Of a DNA stretch of 64,000 nucleotides, positions 36,974 through 46,541 are shown piece after piece; the stretch's first letter is position 1, and every line of letters starts with the position of its first letter. Origin of the DNA: JAOUEA01 sp963790335 (GTDB taxonomy: Bacteria > Actinomycetota > UBA4738 > HRBIN12). Under the pieces are notes generated by a model, which saw only the letters and a list, made by a program, of their open reading frames with translations, searched no databases and was not told the DNA's origin. The stretch is from NCBI GenBank assembly GCA_963790335.1, contig CAWBOB010000007.1, positions 124,001 through 188,000 on the forward strand, read 5' to 3'. Position numbers and translations under genes: made by a program.

Positions 36974-37558
36974 TCAGGCGTGCTTGCTCGGCCCCCATCG
37001 CTCGCCGTACGTCGTCGTCGCGAACCCCATCGGCTCGGCCTCGAGCTCGGTGGCCATCGTGTCGTTCCATCGGTTGAGGAACCCGAACAGCCCGACGACC
37101 GACAGCATCTCCACGATCTGGCCGTCGCTCCAGAACCGCCGGAGCTCCTCGAAGTGCGCAGGCGTGACCTCGTTGGGAACGAGCGACGCGTCTCGAGCGA
37201 ACCGCAGGGCCGCGCGCTCGCCGTCGGAGTAGCGGTCGCTCCGCTCGAAGTTCCAGATGTCCGCGATCTTCTCGTCGTCGACGCCTCGTTCACGCGCGTC
37301 GACCGCCTCGTGCGCCTGGCAGTAGCGGCATCCGGCGGCCACGCTCGAGACGATCCCGATCAACGGCTTCAGCTCGGTCGGAAGCGTGCCGGTGTTCCAG
37401 ATCTGCGTGATCAGCTCGCTGAAGGCGCCGAGGATCTCGGGGCGCCGCGCCATGGTGAACAGCGAGTTCGGCACGAAGCTGAGGGTCTCGTCGTAGTGGG
37501 CGAACAGCGGCTCCAGCTCGGGGTGATCCTCACGTCGGAGCGGTTGCATGTTCGCCAC
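36974..37558 (-). CDS. AhpD-like / carboxymuconolactone decarboxylase-family protein
   Basis: 194 aa. CMD-fold core with the redox motif CRYCQAHEAVDA (CxxC...H as in AhpD-type peroxidase partners), followed by ADIWNFERSDRYSDGERAAL. Likely detoxifies peroxides made by P450 or dioxygenase turnover, or acts on a lactone; not resolved. GTG start at 37558 with GGGAGG at 5 bp. Convergent with the broken GS-like gene. Confidence 0.82.
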   Translation of the reverse strand: MANMQPLRREDHPELEPLFAHYDETLSFVPNSLFTMARRPEILGAFSELITQIWNTGTLPTELKPLIGIVSSVAAGCRYCQAHEAVDARERGVDDEKIADIWNFERSDRYSDGERAALRFARDASLVPNEVTPAHFEELRRFWSDGQIVEMLSVVGLFGFLNRWNDTMATELEAEPMGFATTTYGERWGPSKHA

Positions 37559-37639
37559 TGGGACCTCCCGAGCCACCCGACCCGATCGGCGGCCCGGGCC
37601 TCGATGCGTCACACTACGCGGCATCGAGGGGAGGGTCGC

Positions 37640-38447
37640 ATGAGGCTCGACGGCACGGTGGCGATCATCAGCGGCGGGGGCACGGGCATCGGTGCCGCGA
37701 TCGCGCGGCGCTTCGCGGCCGAAGGCGCGAAGGTGACCGTCACCGGTCGGCGACCCGAACCGCTCGAGGCGGTCGCCGCGGAGGTTGGGGGCCTCGCCGT
37801 GGCGGGCGACGCGAGCGATACGGAGCACGCCACGTCGGCCGTCGAGGAGACCGTCCGGGCGTTCGGCGGCCTCGACGTCGTGGTCGCCAACGCGGGGATC
37901 GGCCTCGGCGGCTCGGCCGGCGACGTGAGCGACGACGCGTGGCGTGCCACCGTCGATATCAACCTCACGGGTGCGCTCTTCCTCGTGCGCGCTGCGATGC
38001 CGCATCTGCAAGCCGGGCGTGGCGGCTCGGTCGTGCTCGTCTCGTCCGTCTCGGGCTTCGCGTCGTCGGCGTCGAGCGCCGCCTACGTCGCCTCGAAGGC
38101 CGGCATGATCGGGCTCGCGAAGTCGATCGCGGTGGACTTCGGACCCGCCGGCGTTCGGGCCAACGCCGTGTGCCCCGGTTGGGTGCACACGGCGATGGGC
38201 GACGAGTCGATGGACGAACTTGGCGCACGACCGCGGCATCTCGCGCGACGAGGCGTACCGCCTGGCCACCGAGCTCGTGCCGCTTCGGCGCGCGGCCGAT
38301 CCCGACGAGATCGCCGCTTGTGCGCTCTTCCTGGCGAGCGACGACGCCTCGTACGTCTCGGGCACGACGCTGCTCGTCGACGGCGGCGGCATGGCGGTCG
38401 ATGTGGCGTCGGTCGCCTTCGACACGGTGCGAGCGGATCGGCCGTGA
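37640..38447 (+). CDS. Short-chain dehydrogenase/reductase, copy 1 (frameshifted)
   Basis: About 268 aa. Rossmann motif ISGGGTGIGAAIARRFAAEG, NAG at VVANAGIG, catalytic AAYVASKAGM and CPGWVHTAM. The C-terminal block lies in the next frame (AHDRGISRDEAYRLATELVP ... LLVDGGGMAVD). Removing one C at about 38219 gives MDELAHDRG. ATG at 37640 with GGGGAGGG in front. Overlaps the next SDR gene by 4 bp. Confidence 0.82.
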
Positions 38448-39214
38448 GCTTCGACCATTCCGGGCGCGTCGCGTTCGTGACCGGTGCCGGCTCCGGCATC
38501 GGTCGCGCGATCGCGACCCGGTTGGGCGGCGAGGGCGCAACGGTGGCCGTGGCCGACCTGCAGATCGAGGGCGCGGAGGCGACGGTGGCAACGATCGAAG
38601 AACGCGGCGGTCGCGCGATCGCGATCGAGCTCGACGTGCGCGCGCCGGCCGGCGCCGAGGCCGCGCGCGACGCCACGCTCGAGGCCTTCGGCGCGATCCA
38701 CCTGCTCGTGAACAACGCCGGACTCGTCCGCATGTCGGTGCTCGACGACCTCGACGAGGAGGAGTGGGATCTCGTGCTCGACACGAACCTCAAGGGCATG
38801 TACGTCGTGACGAGGGCGCTGGCGCCATCGATCGGCCAAGCAGGAGGCGGTGCGATCGTGAACATGTCGACGATCGAGTCCGAGGTGGTCGTGTCGTCGG
38901 CGGGCCACCCCCAGGTGCACTACAACGCCTCGAAGGGCGGCGTGAAGATGCTCACCAAGGCGCTCGCGGTCGAGCTCGCCGCCAGGCGTATCCGGGTCAA
39001 TGCCGTGGCGCCGGGACCGATCGCGACCTCGTTCATCCCCGGCGGCGACCTTCGGTCCGACGAAGCCTGGGCGTTCATGTCGCAGCGCCTGCTGGTCGAT
39101 CGGGTGGGTGAACCCGAGGACGTGGCGGCGGCGGTCTCGTTCCTGTTGTCCGACGAGGCCTCCTTCATCACCGGCGCGCAGCTCCCGGTCGACGGCGGAT
39201 GGCTCACCCGGTGA
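38444..39214 (+). CDS. Short-chain dehydrogenase/reductase, copy 2
   Basis: 256 aa. FVTGAGSGIGRAIATRLGGE, LLVNNAGLVRMSVL and catalytic YNASKGGVK; classical SDR using NAD(P). GTG at 38444 overlaps the previous SDR stop. It is followed by the GS-like gene, whose GTG at 39211 overlaps this stop by 4 bp. The three are therefore a coupled unit that probably reduces or oxidises and ligates one substrate (inference). Confidence 0.88.
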   Translation: MSFDHSGRVAFVTGAGSGIGRAIATRLGGEGATVAVADLQIEGAEATVATIEERGGRAIAIELDVRAPAGAEAARDATLEAFGAIHLLVNNAGLVRMSVLDDLDEEEWDLVLDTNLKGMYVVTRALAPSIGQAGGGAIVNMSTIESEVVVSSAGHPQVHYNASKGGVKMLTKALAVELAARRIRVNAVAPGPIATSFIPGGDLRSDEAWAFMSQRLLVDRVGEPEDVAAAVSFLLSDEASFITGAQLPVDGGWLTR

Positions 39215-40653
39215 GCGCTCCAGGCGTCACGCCCACCTTCGGGCTCGACGAGCTCGGCGACACCGGCACCCGAACGGTCATCGTGACCTCGGCCGATGTG
39301 ACGGGAAGGCTCGTCGGCAAGCGGTTCTCGCTCGACGTCTTCCGCCGACTGATCCACGAGGGCGTGCCCCTCAGCTCGTGCGTGCTCGGATGGGATCTGG
39401 ATCAGTGGCCCGGACCCACGCAGGCCTACACGGGACATCACACCGGCTGGCACGACGTTCGGCTCGTTCCCGACCTCAGCTCGCTGCGCCCCGCCGCGTG
39501 GCTCGGATCGACGGCGATCTGTGTGGCCGACTTCGTCGAGATGGGAAGCGACGAGCTCGTGGAGGTCGCGCCCCGCACGATCCTTCGGCGCCAGGTCGAG
39601 CGTCTCGGCGAGGACGGCTACACCCCGCAGGTGGCGAGCGAGCTCGAGTTCTCGCTGTACCGCGGCTCCTACGACGATGCTCGGACGAACGGGTACGAGA
39701 CGCTCACGCCGACCACGCCGGCGCGCGCCGACTACACCGTGCAGGCGGGAGATCAGCACGACGCCTTCTTCGCCGAGGTCCGCGAGGCCCTGACGCGCTC
39801 GAACCTCGGTCCGTCGACGAGCCAGGCGGAGTGGGGACTCGGGCAGTGGGAGATCAACCTCGACCACCGGCACGCGCTCGAGATGGCCGATCGCCACATC
39901 GTGTTCAAGCTCGCGATGCGCGACCTGGCTGCCGCTCACGGCCTGGCAGCGACCTTCATGGCGAAACCGTTCGCCGATACGACCGGCTCCTCATGCCATC
40001 TGCACCTCTCCCTGATCGATGCGCAGGGCACCAACGTCTTCGGCGGGAGCGGCGGAGGCGCCGGGGGCGGTGAAGGCCAGGCTGCGCACGATGAGGGAGC
40101 GCACGACGACCCCGCCGCGGGGGGCGACCGGGCCATCGCGCCGTCGCTCCGGGGAGCCGTGGGCGGCGTGCTCACCCACGCGAACGAGTCGATGCTCTGG
40201 TACGCGCCGACCGTCAACTCCTATCGACGCATCGCCGGCGGCGAGTTCTCGGGCAACGGCCTCAGCTGGGGTTTCGACAGCCGCATGGTCTCCTGCCGGG
40301 TGTTGACCGAGGCCGCCGATTCGACGCGGCTCGAGTGGCGGACGCCCGGCGCCGACGTCAACCCCTACCTCGCGATCGCGGCGTTGCTCGCGTCGGCCCG
40401 CGACGGCATGGCACATGGCACCGACCCAGGAGCGCCGCTCATCGGTGAGGACTGGCAGCGCGAGGTGCCGCCGCTTCCCGCACACCTCGGCGCGGCCGTC
40501 GAAGCTTTCGGCGACAGCGCCTGGGCGCGCGAGACCTTCGGCCAGGATGTCGTGGCCCACTACGCGGAGGCCGGCCGGTGGGAGTGGGAGCGCTTCCTCG
40601 CGGCAGACGTGGTCACCGAGTGGGAACGTCGCCGGTACTTCGAGTTCATCTGA
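39211..40653 (+). CDS. Glutamine-synthetase-like ligase (type III / gamma-glutamylpolyamine synthetase-type), with unusual insertion
   Basis: 480 aa. GS fold: ASELEFSLYRGSYDD, AEWGLGQWEINLDHRHALE, MAKPFADTTGSSCHLHLSL and TRLEWRTPGADVNPYLAIAA cover the metal, ATP and glutamate sites. A run of about 30 residues at 279-308, rich in Gly, Asp and His, is inserted between CHLHLSLIDAQGTNVFGG and the GAVGGVLTHANESMLWYAPT block where normal GS has a short loop. Relatives ligate glutamate to an amine (PuuA, GlnA3, gamma-glutamylanilide synthetase). The amine is unknown. GTG 39211 is preferred for the 4-bp overlap; ATG at 39199 is an alternative. Confidence 0.85.
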   Translation: MSAPGVTPTFGLDELGDTGTRTVIVTSADVTGRLVGKRFSLDVFRRLIHEGVPLSSCVLGWDLDQWPGPTQAYTGHHTGWHDVRLVPDLSSLRPAAWLGSTAICVADFVEMGSDELVEVAPRTILRRQVERLGEDGYTPQVASELEFSLYRGSYDDARTNGYETLTPTTPARADYTVQAGDQHDAFFAEVREALTRSNLGPSTSQAEWGLGQWEINLDHRHALEMADRHIVFKLAMRDLAAAHGLAATFMAKPFADTTGSSCHLHLSLIDAQGTNVFGGSGGGAGGGEGQAAHDEGAHDDPAAGGDRAIAPSLRGAVGGVLTHANESMLWYAPTVNSYRRIAGGEFSGNGLSWGFDSRMVSCRVLTEAADSTRLEWRTPGADVNPYLAIAALLASARDGMAHGTDPGAPLIGEDWQREVPPLPAHLGAAVEAFGDSAWARETFGQDVVAHYAEAGRWEWERFLAADVVTEWERRRYFEFI

Positions 40654-40785
40654 ACCGAGCGATCCACGCCGTGTCGGCTCCGGGCCCTCCACTTCGCGCG
40701 ACACGGCGGTTTGCCGTAAGGTCGTTCGGGAGCGAAGCACCCACCACGGACAGCGCCGCCGCCACACCGAAGGGAGACCTTGCCG

Positions 40786-42033
40786 ATGGGCGACACGCTC
40801 GGAGAGATCGATCTGGTCGACCCCGACGTCTACGCCGAGCGGGTGCCGTTCGAATGGTTCGACCATCTGCGGGCCGAGCATCCGGTGGTCTGGCACCCGG
40901 AGCCTGCTCCCAACACGGGGTTCTGGGCGGTCACCCGCTACGACGACCTCACCCGCATCCACATGGACTGGGAGACGTTCTCCTCCGAGCTCGGCGCGGT
41001 CTCGCTCGAAGAGCTCGACGAGGAGCAGCTCGAGGTACGCAAGTCGATGCTCGAGACCGACCCTCCCCGTCACACCGAGCTCCGCAAGATCTGTTCGAAG
41101 CGCTTCAGCGCCCGCGGCGTGGGGAAGTACGAGGACTGGATCCGCGACGTCGCTCGCGACGTGCTCGACCGGGCCCTTCCCAGGGGCGAGTTCGATTTCG
41201 TGACCGAGATCAGCCGTGACCTGCCGATCCGCTTCCTCTGCTCGATCTTCACCGTTCCGCAGGAAGACGCCCCGCAGCTCATCTCGTGGGGCGACAGCAT
41301 GATCGCGAACCAGGACCCCGACCTCTCGGCCGCCGTGATCGACAAGGTCGACACCGAGGCCTATCGGCTCTTCCCGTTCCGCTCCCCCACCGCGCTCGAC
41401 GTGTTCGCCTACGCCGACCGACAACGCGACATGCGACTGGCCGATCCGGCCGACGACGTGCTGCAGGCGCTCACGATCGCCCAGAGCGAGGGGGTGCTCG
41501 ACGAGCGGGAGTTCCACAACTACTTCGGGGTGCTGATGATCGCCGGCAACGAGACCACCCGGCACACGATCAGCCACGGCATGCTCGCCCTGATGGAGCA
41601 CCCCGAGCAGCTCCAGCTGCTGCGCGACAGACCCGAGCTGATCCCGACGGCGACCGAGGAGATCCTGCGGTGGGCCACGCCGGTGCTGCATTTCCGGCGT
41701 ACGGCGACCCGCGACGTGGAGCTGCGCGATCAGCCCATCAAGCGAGGCGACAAGGTCGTCACGTGGTTCATGAGCGCGAACCGAGACGAGACGATGTTCC
41801 CCGATCCCCACACGTTCGACGTGACGCGCAAGCCGAACGATCACGTCACGTTCGGGCCGGGCGGACCGCACTTCTGCCTCGGCGCACATCTCGCTCGGCT
41901 CGAGACGAAGATCCTCTTCCAGGAGCTGATCCCCCGGCTCGACACGATCGAGCTCACGGGTCCCGTCGAGCGCATCCGGTCGAACTTCGTGAACGGCATC
42001 AAGCGCATGCCCGTGCGCGTCACGACGACGTAG
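40786..42033 (+). CDS. Cytochrome P450, copy 2
   Basis: 415 aa. Full set: AGNETTRHTISHGM (I helix), EEILRWATP (ExxR) and FGPGGPHFCLGAHLARLE (heme thiolate). Soluble bacterial P450 of the CYP125/142-like general type. ATG at 40786 with GGGAG 9 bp upstream is preferred over the TTG at 40780. Same strand as the SDR-GS group, 132 bp downstream of it, and 15 bp before the LLM gene. Electron donors are not encoded here; the ferredoxin at 21 kb and the reductase at 63 kb are candidates. Confidence 0.93.
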   Translation: MGDTLGEIDLVDPDVYAERVPFEWFDHLRAEHPVVWHPEPAPNTGFWAVTRYDDLTRIHMDWETFSSELGAVSLEELDEEQLEVRKSMLETDPPRHTELRKICSKRFSARGVGKYEDWIRDVARDVLDRALPRGEFDFVTEISRDLPIRFLCSIFTVPQEDAPQLISWGDSMIANQDPDLSAAVIDKVDTEAYRLFPFRSPTALDVFAYADRQRDMRLADPADDVLQALTIAQSEGVLDEREFHNYFGVLMIAGNETTRHTISHGMLALMEHPEQLQLLRDRPELIPTATEEILRWATPVLHFRRTATRDVELRDQPIKRGDKVVTWFMSANRDETMFPDPHTFDVTRKPNDHVTFGPGGPHFCLGAHLARLETKILFQELIPRLDTIELTGPVERIRSNFVNGIKRMPVRVTTT

Positions 42034-42048
42034 CGGCGGGATCCGGCG

Positions 42049-42988
42049 ATGACGACTCCGCGGCTGGTGCTCGTGCTGAGCGAGAACCACACGCTCGGTG
42101 CCGGCGCGCGATCTCGGCGGGCTGGTCGAGATGGCCGTGGAAGCCGAACACGCCGGGTTCGACGGCGTCATGGTGAGCGAGCACGTCGTGCTCGGGCGCG
42201 GCGCAGACGCCGACGGACTGCCGGCGAACCCGCGCGACTACGCGCTCCCCGGGAACCAGGACCCGGCGACCCCGTGGCCGTCGTCGCTGCTGCTGCTCGC
42301 GGCGATCGCGTCGATGACGTCGTCGCTGCGGCTGATCGCGAGCGCCGTGATCCCCCCGCTCAGGCAGCCGCTGCTGATCGCGAAGGAACTCGCGACACTC
42401 GACCTGCTCTCGCGGGGCCGCCTCGTCGTGCAGCCCACGGTGAGCTGGCATCGAGCCGAGTACGAGGCGCTCGGCGTGCCGTTCGAATCGAGGGGCGCGC
42501 GGCTCGATGAGCACCTCGCCGCGTGGTCGCTGCTCTGGCACGACTCGCCGGCCTCGTTCGAGGGACGTCACTACCGGTTCCACGATGTCTGGCTCGAGCC
42601 CAAGCCGTTCCGCCCGGAAGGACCACGACTCTGGTTCGGCGGACAGCGCCTGCACGACCGGATGCTGCGGCGTCTCGTCACGTACGGGCACGGCTTCAAC
42701 CCGCTCGGTCGCCCGAGCGACGACGACCTGTCGCGGCTCGCTGAGGCGCTCGCCGACGCCGGCCGCGACGCGTCACAGCTCGAGATGATCGGTGGCACAC
42801 GCGGATCGTTCCCCGACAGCGGTCACCCGGCTCCGCTCGACGAGGCGCTCGACCAGATCCCGGCGCAGGTGGCGCGCGGCTTCCACACGATCTGCATCAA
42901 GCCGAGCCAGTTCACCGACGATCGAGCCGGGATCCCCGACCTGCTGCGTCGGATCGTGGAAGGCGTCGAGACGCGCGTGCGCAGCTAG
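42049..42988 (+). CDS. LLM-class flavin- or F420-dependent oxidoreductase (frameshifted)
   Basis: About 300 aa. After the N-terminus (TTPRLVLVLSENH) the frame changes near 42100-42108 and continues LGGLVEMAVEAEHAGFDGVM, SLLLLAAIASMTSSLRLIAS and PHDR-type residues to GFHTICIKPSQFTDD. TIM-barrel enzyme typical of the luciferase-like monooxygenase family; in F420 makers these are often F420-dependent. Possible monooxygenase or reductase on the same substrate as the upstream P450. Its stop is inside the palindrome at 42986. Confidence 0.82.
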
Positions 42989-43002
42989 TCTAGCTTAGAC
43001 TA
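42986..43002. promoter_or_regulatory. Palindrome TAGTCT-N5-AGACTA between convergent LLM and MarR genes
   Basis: The sequence TAGTCTAGCTTAGACTA is a perfect inverted repeat and spans both stop codons (LLM TAG at 42986-42988, MarR TAA at 42997-42995). The same half-sites with the same 5-bp spacer recur at 62586. It may be a terminator or a regulator-binding site; it has no T-tract. Confidence 0.5.
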
Positions 43003-43576
43003 CTTCTGGTGGCCGGATCCCGTCGCCGCCGGGCGCCACCGCTCGCAGCAACGACCGCAGCATCGCGGCGAGATCGTCCTGCTGCGAGGGGTCGAGGTGC
43101 GCGGCGACGGCGCTCTCCTCGGCGTTGAACTTCGGGAACAGCGACTCGATCGTGCGTCGACCGTCGGTGGTCAGCTCCACGATCACCATGCGGCCGTCGG
43201 TCGGGTCCTTGCGCCGCGACACGAGCCCGCGCCTTTCCAGGGTGCCCATGACCCCGGTCGCGGTCGGACGGCTGATGCCGACCGCGGCGGCGAACTCGCG
43301 CGCTTCCATCTCGCCCCACACCCACAGCACCCAGAGAGCGACGAACGAGGTCCAGCTCAGGCGGTCGGGGGCGAGCACCTTGGCTTCCATGTGGCGTCTG
43401 ATCGCCGCCGCGCTTCGGAACAGGTTCGAGATCGCCCACATCGCTCGGAAGTCGAGCGGCAGGTGTCCGAGTTCCTCACGCACCTTGCGCTCGGCCGGCA
43501 GCAATCCGTCGGCGCCCGGCACGTGACGATCGTCGGAGGGCGAGGCCGCAGGCCCTGGCACCGATGCCGCGCTCAC
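42995..43576 (-). CDS. MarR-family transcriptional regulator
   Basis: 193 aa if started at GTG 43576. Winged helix: LSWTSFVALWVLWVWGEMEA, then ISRPTATGVMGTLERRGLVS and RRKDPTDGRMVIVELT. These regulators commonly bind aromatic acids and control catabolic operons. The frame is open upstream into the decarboxylase without a stop (see findings). If separate, its GTG overlaps a +1-frame TGA of the decarboxylase by 4 bp. Last gene of the minus-strand operon from the aldehyde dehydrogenase. Confidence 0.85.
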   Translation of the reverse strand: MSAASVPGPAASPSDDRHVPGADGLLPAERKVREELGHLPLDFRAMWAISNLFRSAAAIRRHMEAKVLAPDRLSWTSFVALWVLWVWGEMEAREFAAAVGISRPTATGVMGTLERRGLVSRRKDPTDGRMVIVELTTDGRRTIESLFPKFNAEESAVAAHLDPSQQDDLAAMLRSLLRAVAPGGDGIRPPEVV

Positions 43577-45001
43577 GCTGCGCTGCCCTCGCGCAGCGAG
43601 CCGGTCGCCCACCTCGCGGGCCACGTCGAGCAACGCCACGACGTCGGCCTCGGTCGTGCGGAAGTTCACGAAGCACGGTCGCAGCCACACCTCGTCGTCG
43701 ATCAGTGCGCTCGACAGGTAGACACGTCCGTCGGCTTGCAGGGCCGCGGCGAGTGACCGGTTGTGCGCGTCGAGGTCGGCCGCAGCACCGGGAGCGTGAC
43801 GGATGGGAACGATCGACAGCTGCGGGGACGCTTCGAGCACCTCGAAGTCCTCGGCCTCCTGGGCTCGGCGGTAGAGCAGGTCGGCCTCGTCGAGGTTGCG
43901 CTCGATCGCATCGCGGAACTGCGCTGCGCCGTGGGCGCGGAACGCGAGCCAGAGCTTCAGCGCCCGGAACGGCCGCGAGTACTCGAGGGTGATGTCGGCC
44001 GCGTGCAGCTCGTGCCGCTGATGCGGAAGGTAGCCCTGCTCGTGCGCGAACGCGTGCGCGAGCGCTTCCTCGTCGCGCACCAGCACGACCCCGCATGCCT
44101 TCGGCAGGTACAGCCACTTGTGCGCATCGATCGAGCAGCTGTCGGCGCGAGCGAGCCCCTCGAACGCCGGCGCCCGTGACGGCGCGGTGGCCGCCGGAAG
44201 CCCGTACGCGCCGTCGACGTGGAGCCACACGCCGTGCGCGGCACAGACGTCGGCGATCGCGCCGAGCGGATCGATCGCGCCCGTGAGCGTCGTGCCCGCC
44301 GTCGCGACGACCGCGATCGGGGTGATGCCCGCAGCGACGTCGCCCGAGATCGCGTCGGCGAGCGCGTCGGGCTGCATGCGTCGCAGTCCGTCGATCGGAA
44401 CCGCTCGCAGATTGGCCGAGCCGATGCCGAGCAGCTCCACCGCGCGCGTCACGGAGTAGTGCACCTCCTGCGAGCAGTAGACGGCGGCGCGGCGCGCGGC
44501 GAGCCCCTCGTGGCGTGAGCCGGGCAGCGCGCGCTCACGAGCCGCTGCGAGCGCGGTGACGTTGCTCACCGTGCCCCCGCTCGTGAACGCGCCGGCCGAG
44601 GCGGGGAATCCGACGAACTCCGAGACCCAGCGCACGGCCTGGTCCTCGATCTGGGTCGCCGCCCGGGCGTCGACCGCGAGGTTGATGTCGTAGGTGTGCG
44701 CGAGCAGGTCGCCGAGCGCACCGATCTCGAGCCCGCTCGATCCGATGAACGCGAAGTAGCGCGGGCGGGCCTGCGCGATCGACTCGTCGAGCACGCGCGC
44801 CGCGTCGTCGAGCGCCTCGTGCACCGGCGAGGGTTCGCTCGGCAGCCCCCGGGCGAGGAGGCGGCGCACCCGCTCGTCGAGCGCCGGTTCCTCGGGACGG
44901 AACCGGTCGAAGCTGCGCCAGGCCTCGGCGACGAGGCGCGCCGCGTGCTCGAGCGCCTCCTCGCGAGGCGCATCGAGCCGCAGCGGCCGGTCCTCAGCCA
45001 T
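43573..45001 (-). CDS. PLP-dependent group II decarboxylase (aromatic-L-amino-acid decarboxylase type)
   Basis: About 475 aa. The PLP lysine is in DAHKWLYLPKACGVVLV (K295), the stacking histidine in CSQEVHYSVTRAVELLG (H181), with GGTVSNVTALAAARER and HVDGAYGLPAA. This family decarboxylates Tyr, Trp, DOPA or Phe-like amino acids, or glutamate/aspartate relatives; the exact substrate is not visible. ATG at 45001, GGAGAG just upstream. It is next to an amino-acid permease gene (23 bp), suggesting import followed by decarboxylation. The C-terminal end is unclear because the frame runs into MarR. Confidence 0.85.
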
Positions 45002-45024
45002 GCCGGTCTCTCCGGAGGTGCCGG

Positions 45025-46500
45025 TCAGACCCGAGCGCCTCGATCGTCCTGCAGGTCGCCGAGCACCTGGCTCGCAGGCTCCCTTCCCTTCACGACGGCC
45101 ATGTAGACGAGGCCGATCACGAACCAGATCAGCGCGTAGCGTGGAGCCCACACCGTCGGCGTCGGCACCTTGTAGAAGGAACCCCAGATCGCCGCCGCGG
45201 TGATCGCGATGCCGAGGATCGCGGCGATCACGACACCGGCCGGGTTCGCCTGACGTGCGGCAGACGCCAGGGCACCGATCGACATGAGCAGGTACACGAC
45301 CAGGAGCGCGAAGCCACCGAACGTCGAGCACCAGGCGAAGAGCGCGAAGTAGTGGGGGAATCCCTCCAGCGCGAAGATCTCGGTCCACTCGCTGGCCACG
45401 ATCAGCAGGCCCTGCATCACGATGAGCAGCGCGATCGCTCCGGCGGGAGTGCCGAACCGGTTCGAGACGGCTGCGAGCGGGGCGGGAAGACGGCGGTCGC
45501 GAGCCATCGCGAACATGCCTCGGGTCGACGCGACGCCCGCACCGACGTAGACGGCGAGCATGTCGAGGAACACGACGAGGATCAGGAGCTTGAGCCAGAA
45601 CTCCGACCCGAAGTCGCCCCCCGGCGCGCCGAGCGCGAACAGTGGCGCGCCCGCGACCTCGGGGCTCGTGATCACGGCGAGGTCGAAGCCGAAACCTGCG
45701 ACCTCCACGTACGCCGCGATCACGTAGAAGATGGATACCAACACCACCGCGCCGAGCACGGCCCTCGGGATGGACCGCTTGGGATCGGCCGTCTCCTCTG
45801 CGAGGTTGGCCGCGGTCTCGAAGCCCACGAAGATGAGCACCCCGTACAGGACCCCGAACAGGATCCCGGAGAATCCTCCGTCCGGACTCGGATCGACCGC
45901 CTTGGCGAGATCGTTCCCGTCGCCGAGCTCTGCGATCACGGTGACGAAGAAGACCAGCACCACGGCGATCGAGACCAGGGCGAGCGCGAGCTGCACCCGA
46001 GTCGATATCTGGACCCCGAGGTAGAGCACGGCGAATAGCAGCGCGGCCACGAGCAGGTCGAACAGCCAGATCGGCAGATCGGTGTTGATGTCGAAGGCCG
46101 TCAGCAGGTTGTCCTTGATGAACCCCCCGAGCAGCACACCCAGGCCGACGGTGAGGATGATCGTGCCCGCGTAGTAGAGCCATCCACCGGCGGCCCCGAT
46201 CGTCGTACCCAGCCCCTCCGACACGTAGTCGTACAGCGATCCGGCTGCGTGGATGCGCCTCGCGTACTGGGCGACGATCCATCCGATGGCGAACACGCCC
46301 ACGGCGGCGAGCAAGACCGACGCCACGGCCGAGGTGCCCGCACCCCGGGCGGCGAAGTTCACGCCGATGATCAGCGGGATGATGAACGCCGCGGAGAACA
46401 CCGGCCCCATGAAGCCCACCGATTGCGCGAGCACGTCGAGAAGCGACAGCTTGGCCTCGCCGAGCCGCTCGTAGCCCATCTCCCCGTTCTGCTCTACCAT
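45025..46500 (-). CDS. APC-family amino-acid/amine permease
   Basis: 491 aa with about 12 membrane helices. The N-terminus SVGFMGPVFSAAFIIPLIIG and GSLYDYVSEGLGTTIGAAGG match the amino acid-polyamine-organocation superfamily; VGFETAANLAEETADPKRSI is the typical helix 6-8 region. It imports an amino acid or amine by symport. The ATG at 46500 (GAAGGGGGG upstream) avoids a spurious 31-residue extension. Operon neighbours suggest the imported compound is decarboxylated and ring-cleaved. Confidence 0.88.
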   Translation of the reverse strand: MVEQNGEMGYERLGEAKLSLLDVLAQSVGFMGPVFSAAFIIPLIIGVNFAARGAGTSAVASVLLAAVGVFAIGWIVAQYARRIHAAGSLYDYVSEGLGTTIGAAGGWLYYAGTIILTVGLGVLLGGFIKDNLLTAFDINTDLPIWLFDLLVAALLFAVLYLGVQISTRVQLALALVSIAVVLVFFVTVIAELGDGNDLAKAVDPSPDGGFSGILFGVLYGVLIFVGFETAANLAEETADPKRSIPRAVLGAVVLVSIFYVIAAYVEVAGFGFDLAVITSPEVAGAPLFALGAPGGDFGSEFWLKLLILVVFLDMLAVYVGAGVASTRGMFAMARDRRLPAPLAAVSNRFGTPAGAIALLIVMQGLLIVASEWTEIFALEGFPHYFALFAWCSTFGGFALLVVYLLMSIGALASAARQANPAGVVIAAILGIAITAAAIWGSFYKVPTPTVWAPRYALIWFVIGLVYMAVVKGREPASQVLGDLQDDRGARV

Positions 46501-46541
46501 GTGGAGCCCCCCTTCTCCTGTTCCTTCAGACCGTGCGCACG

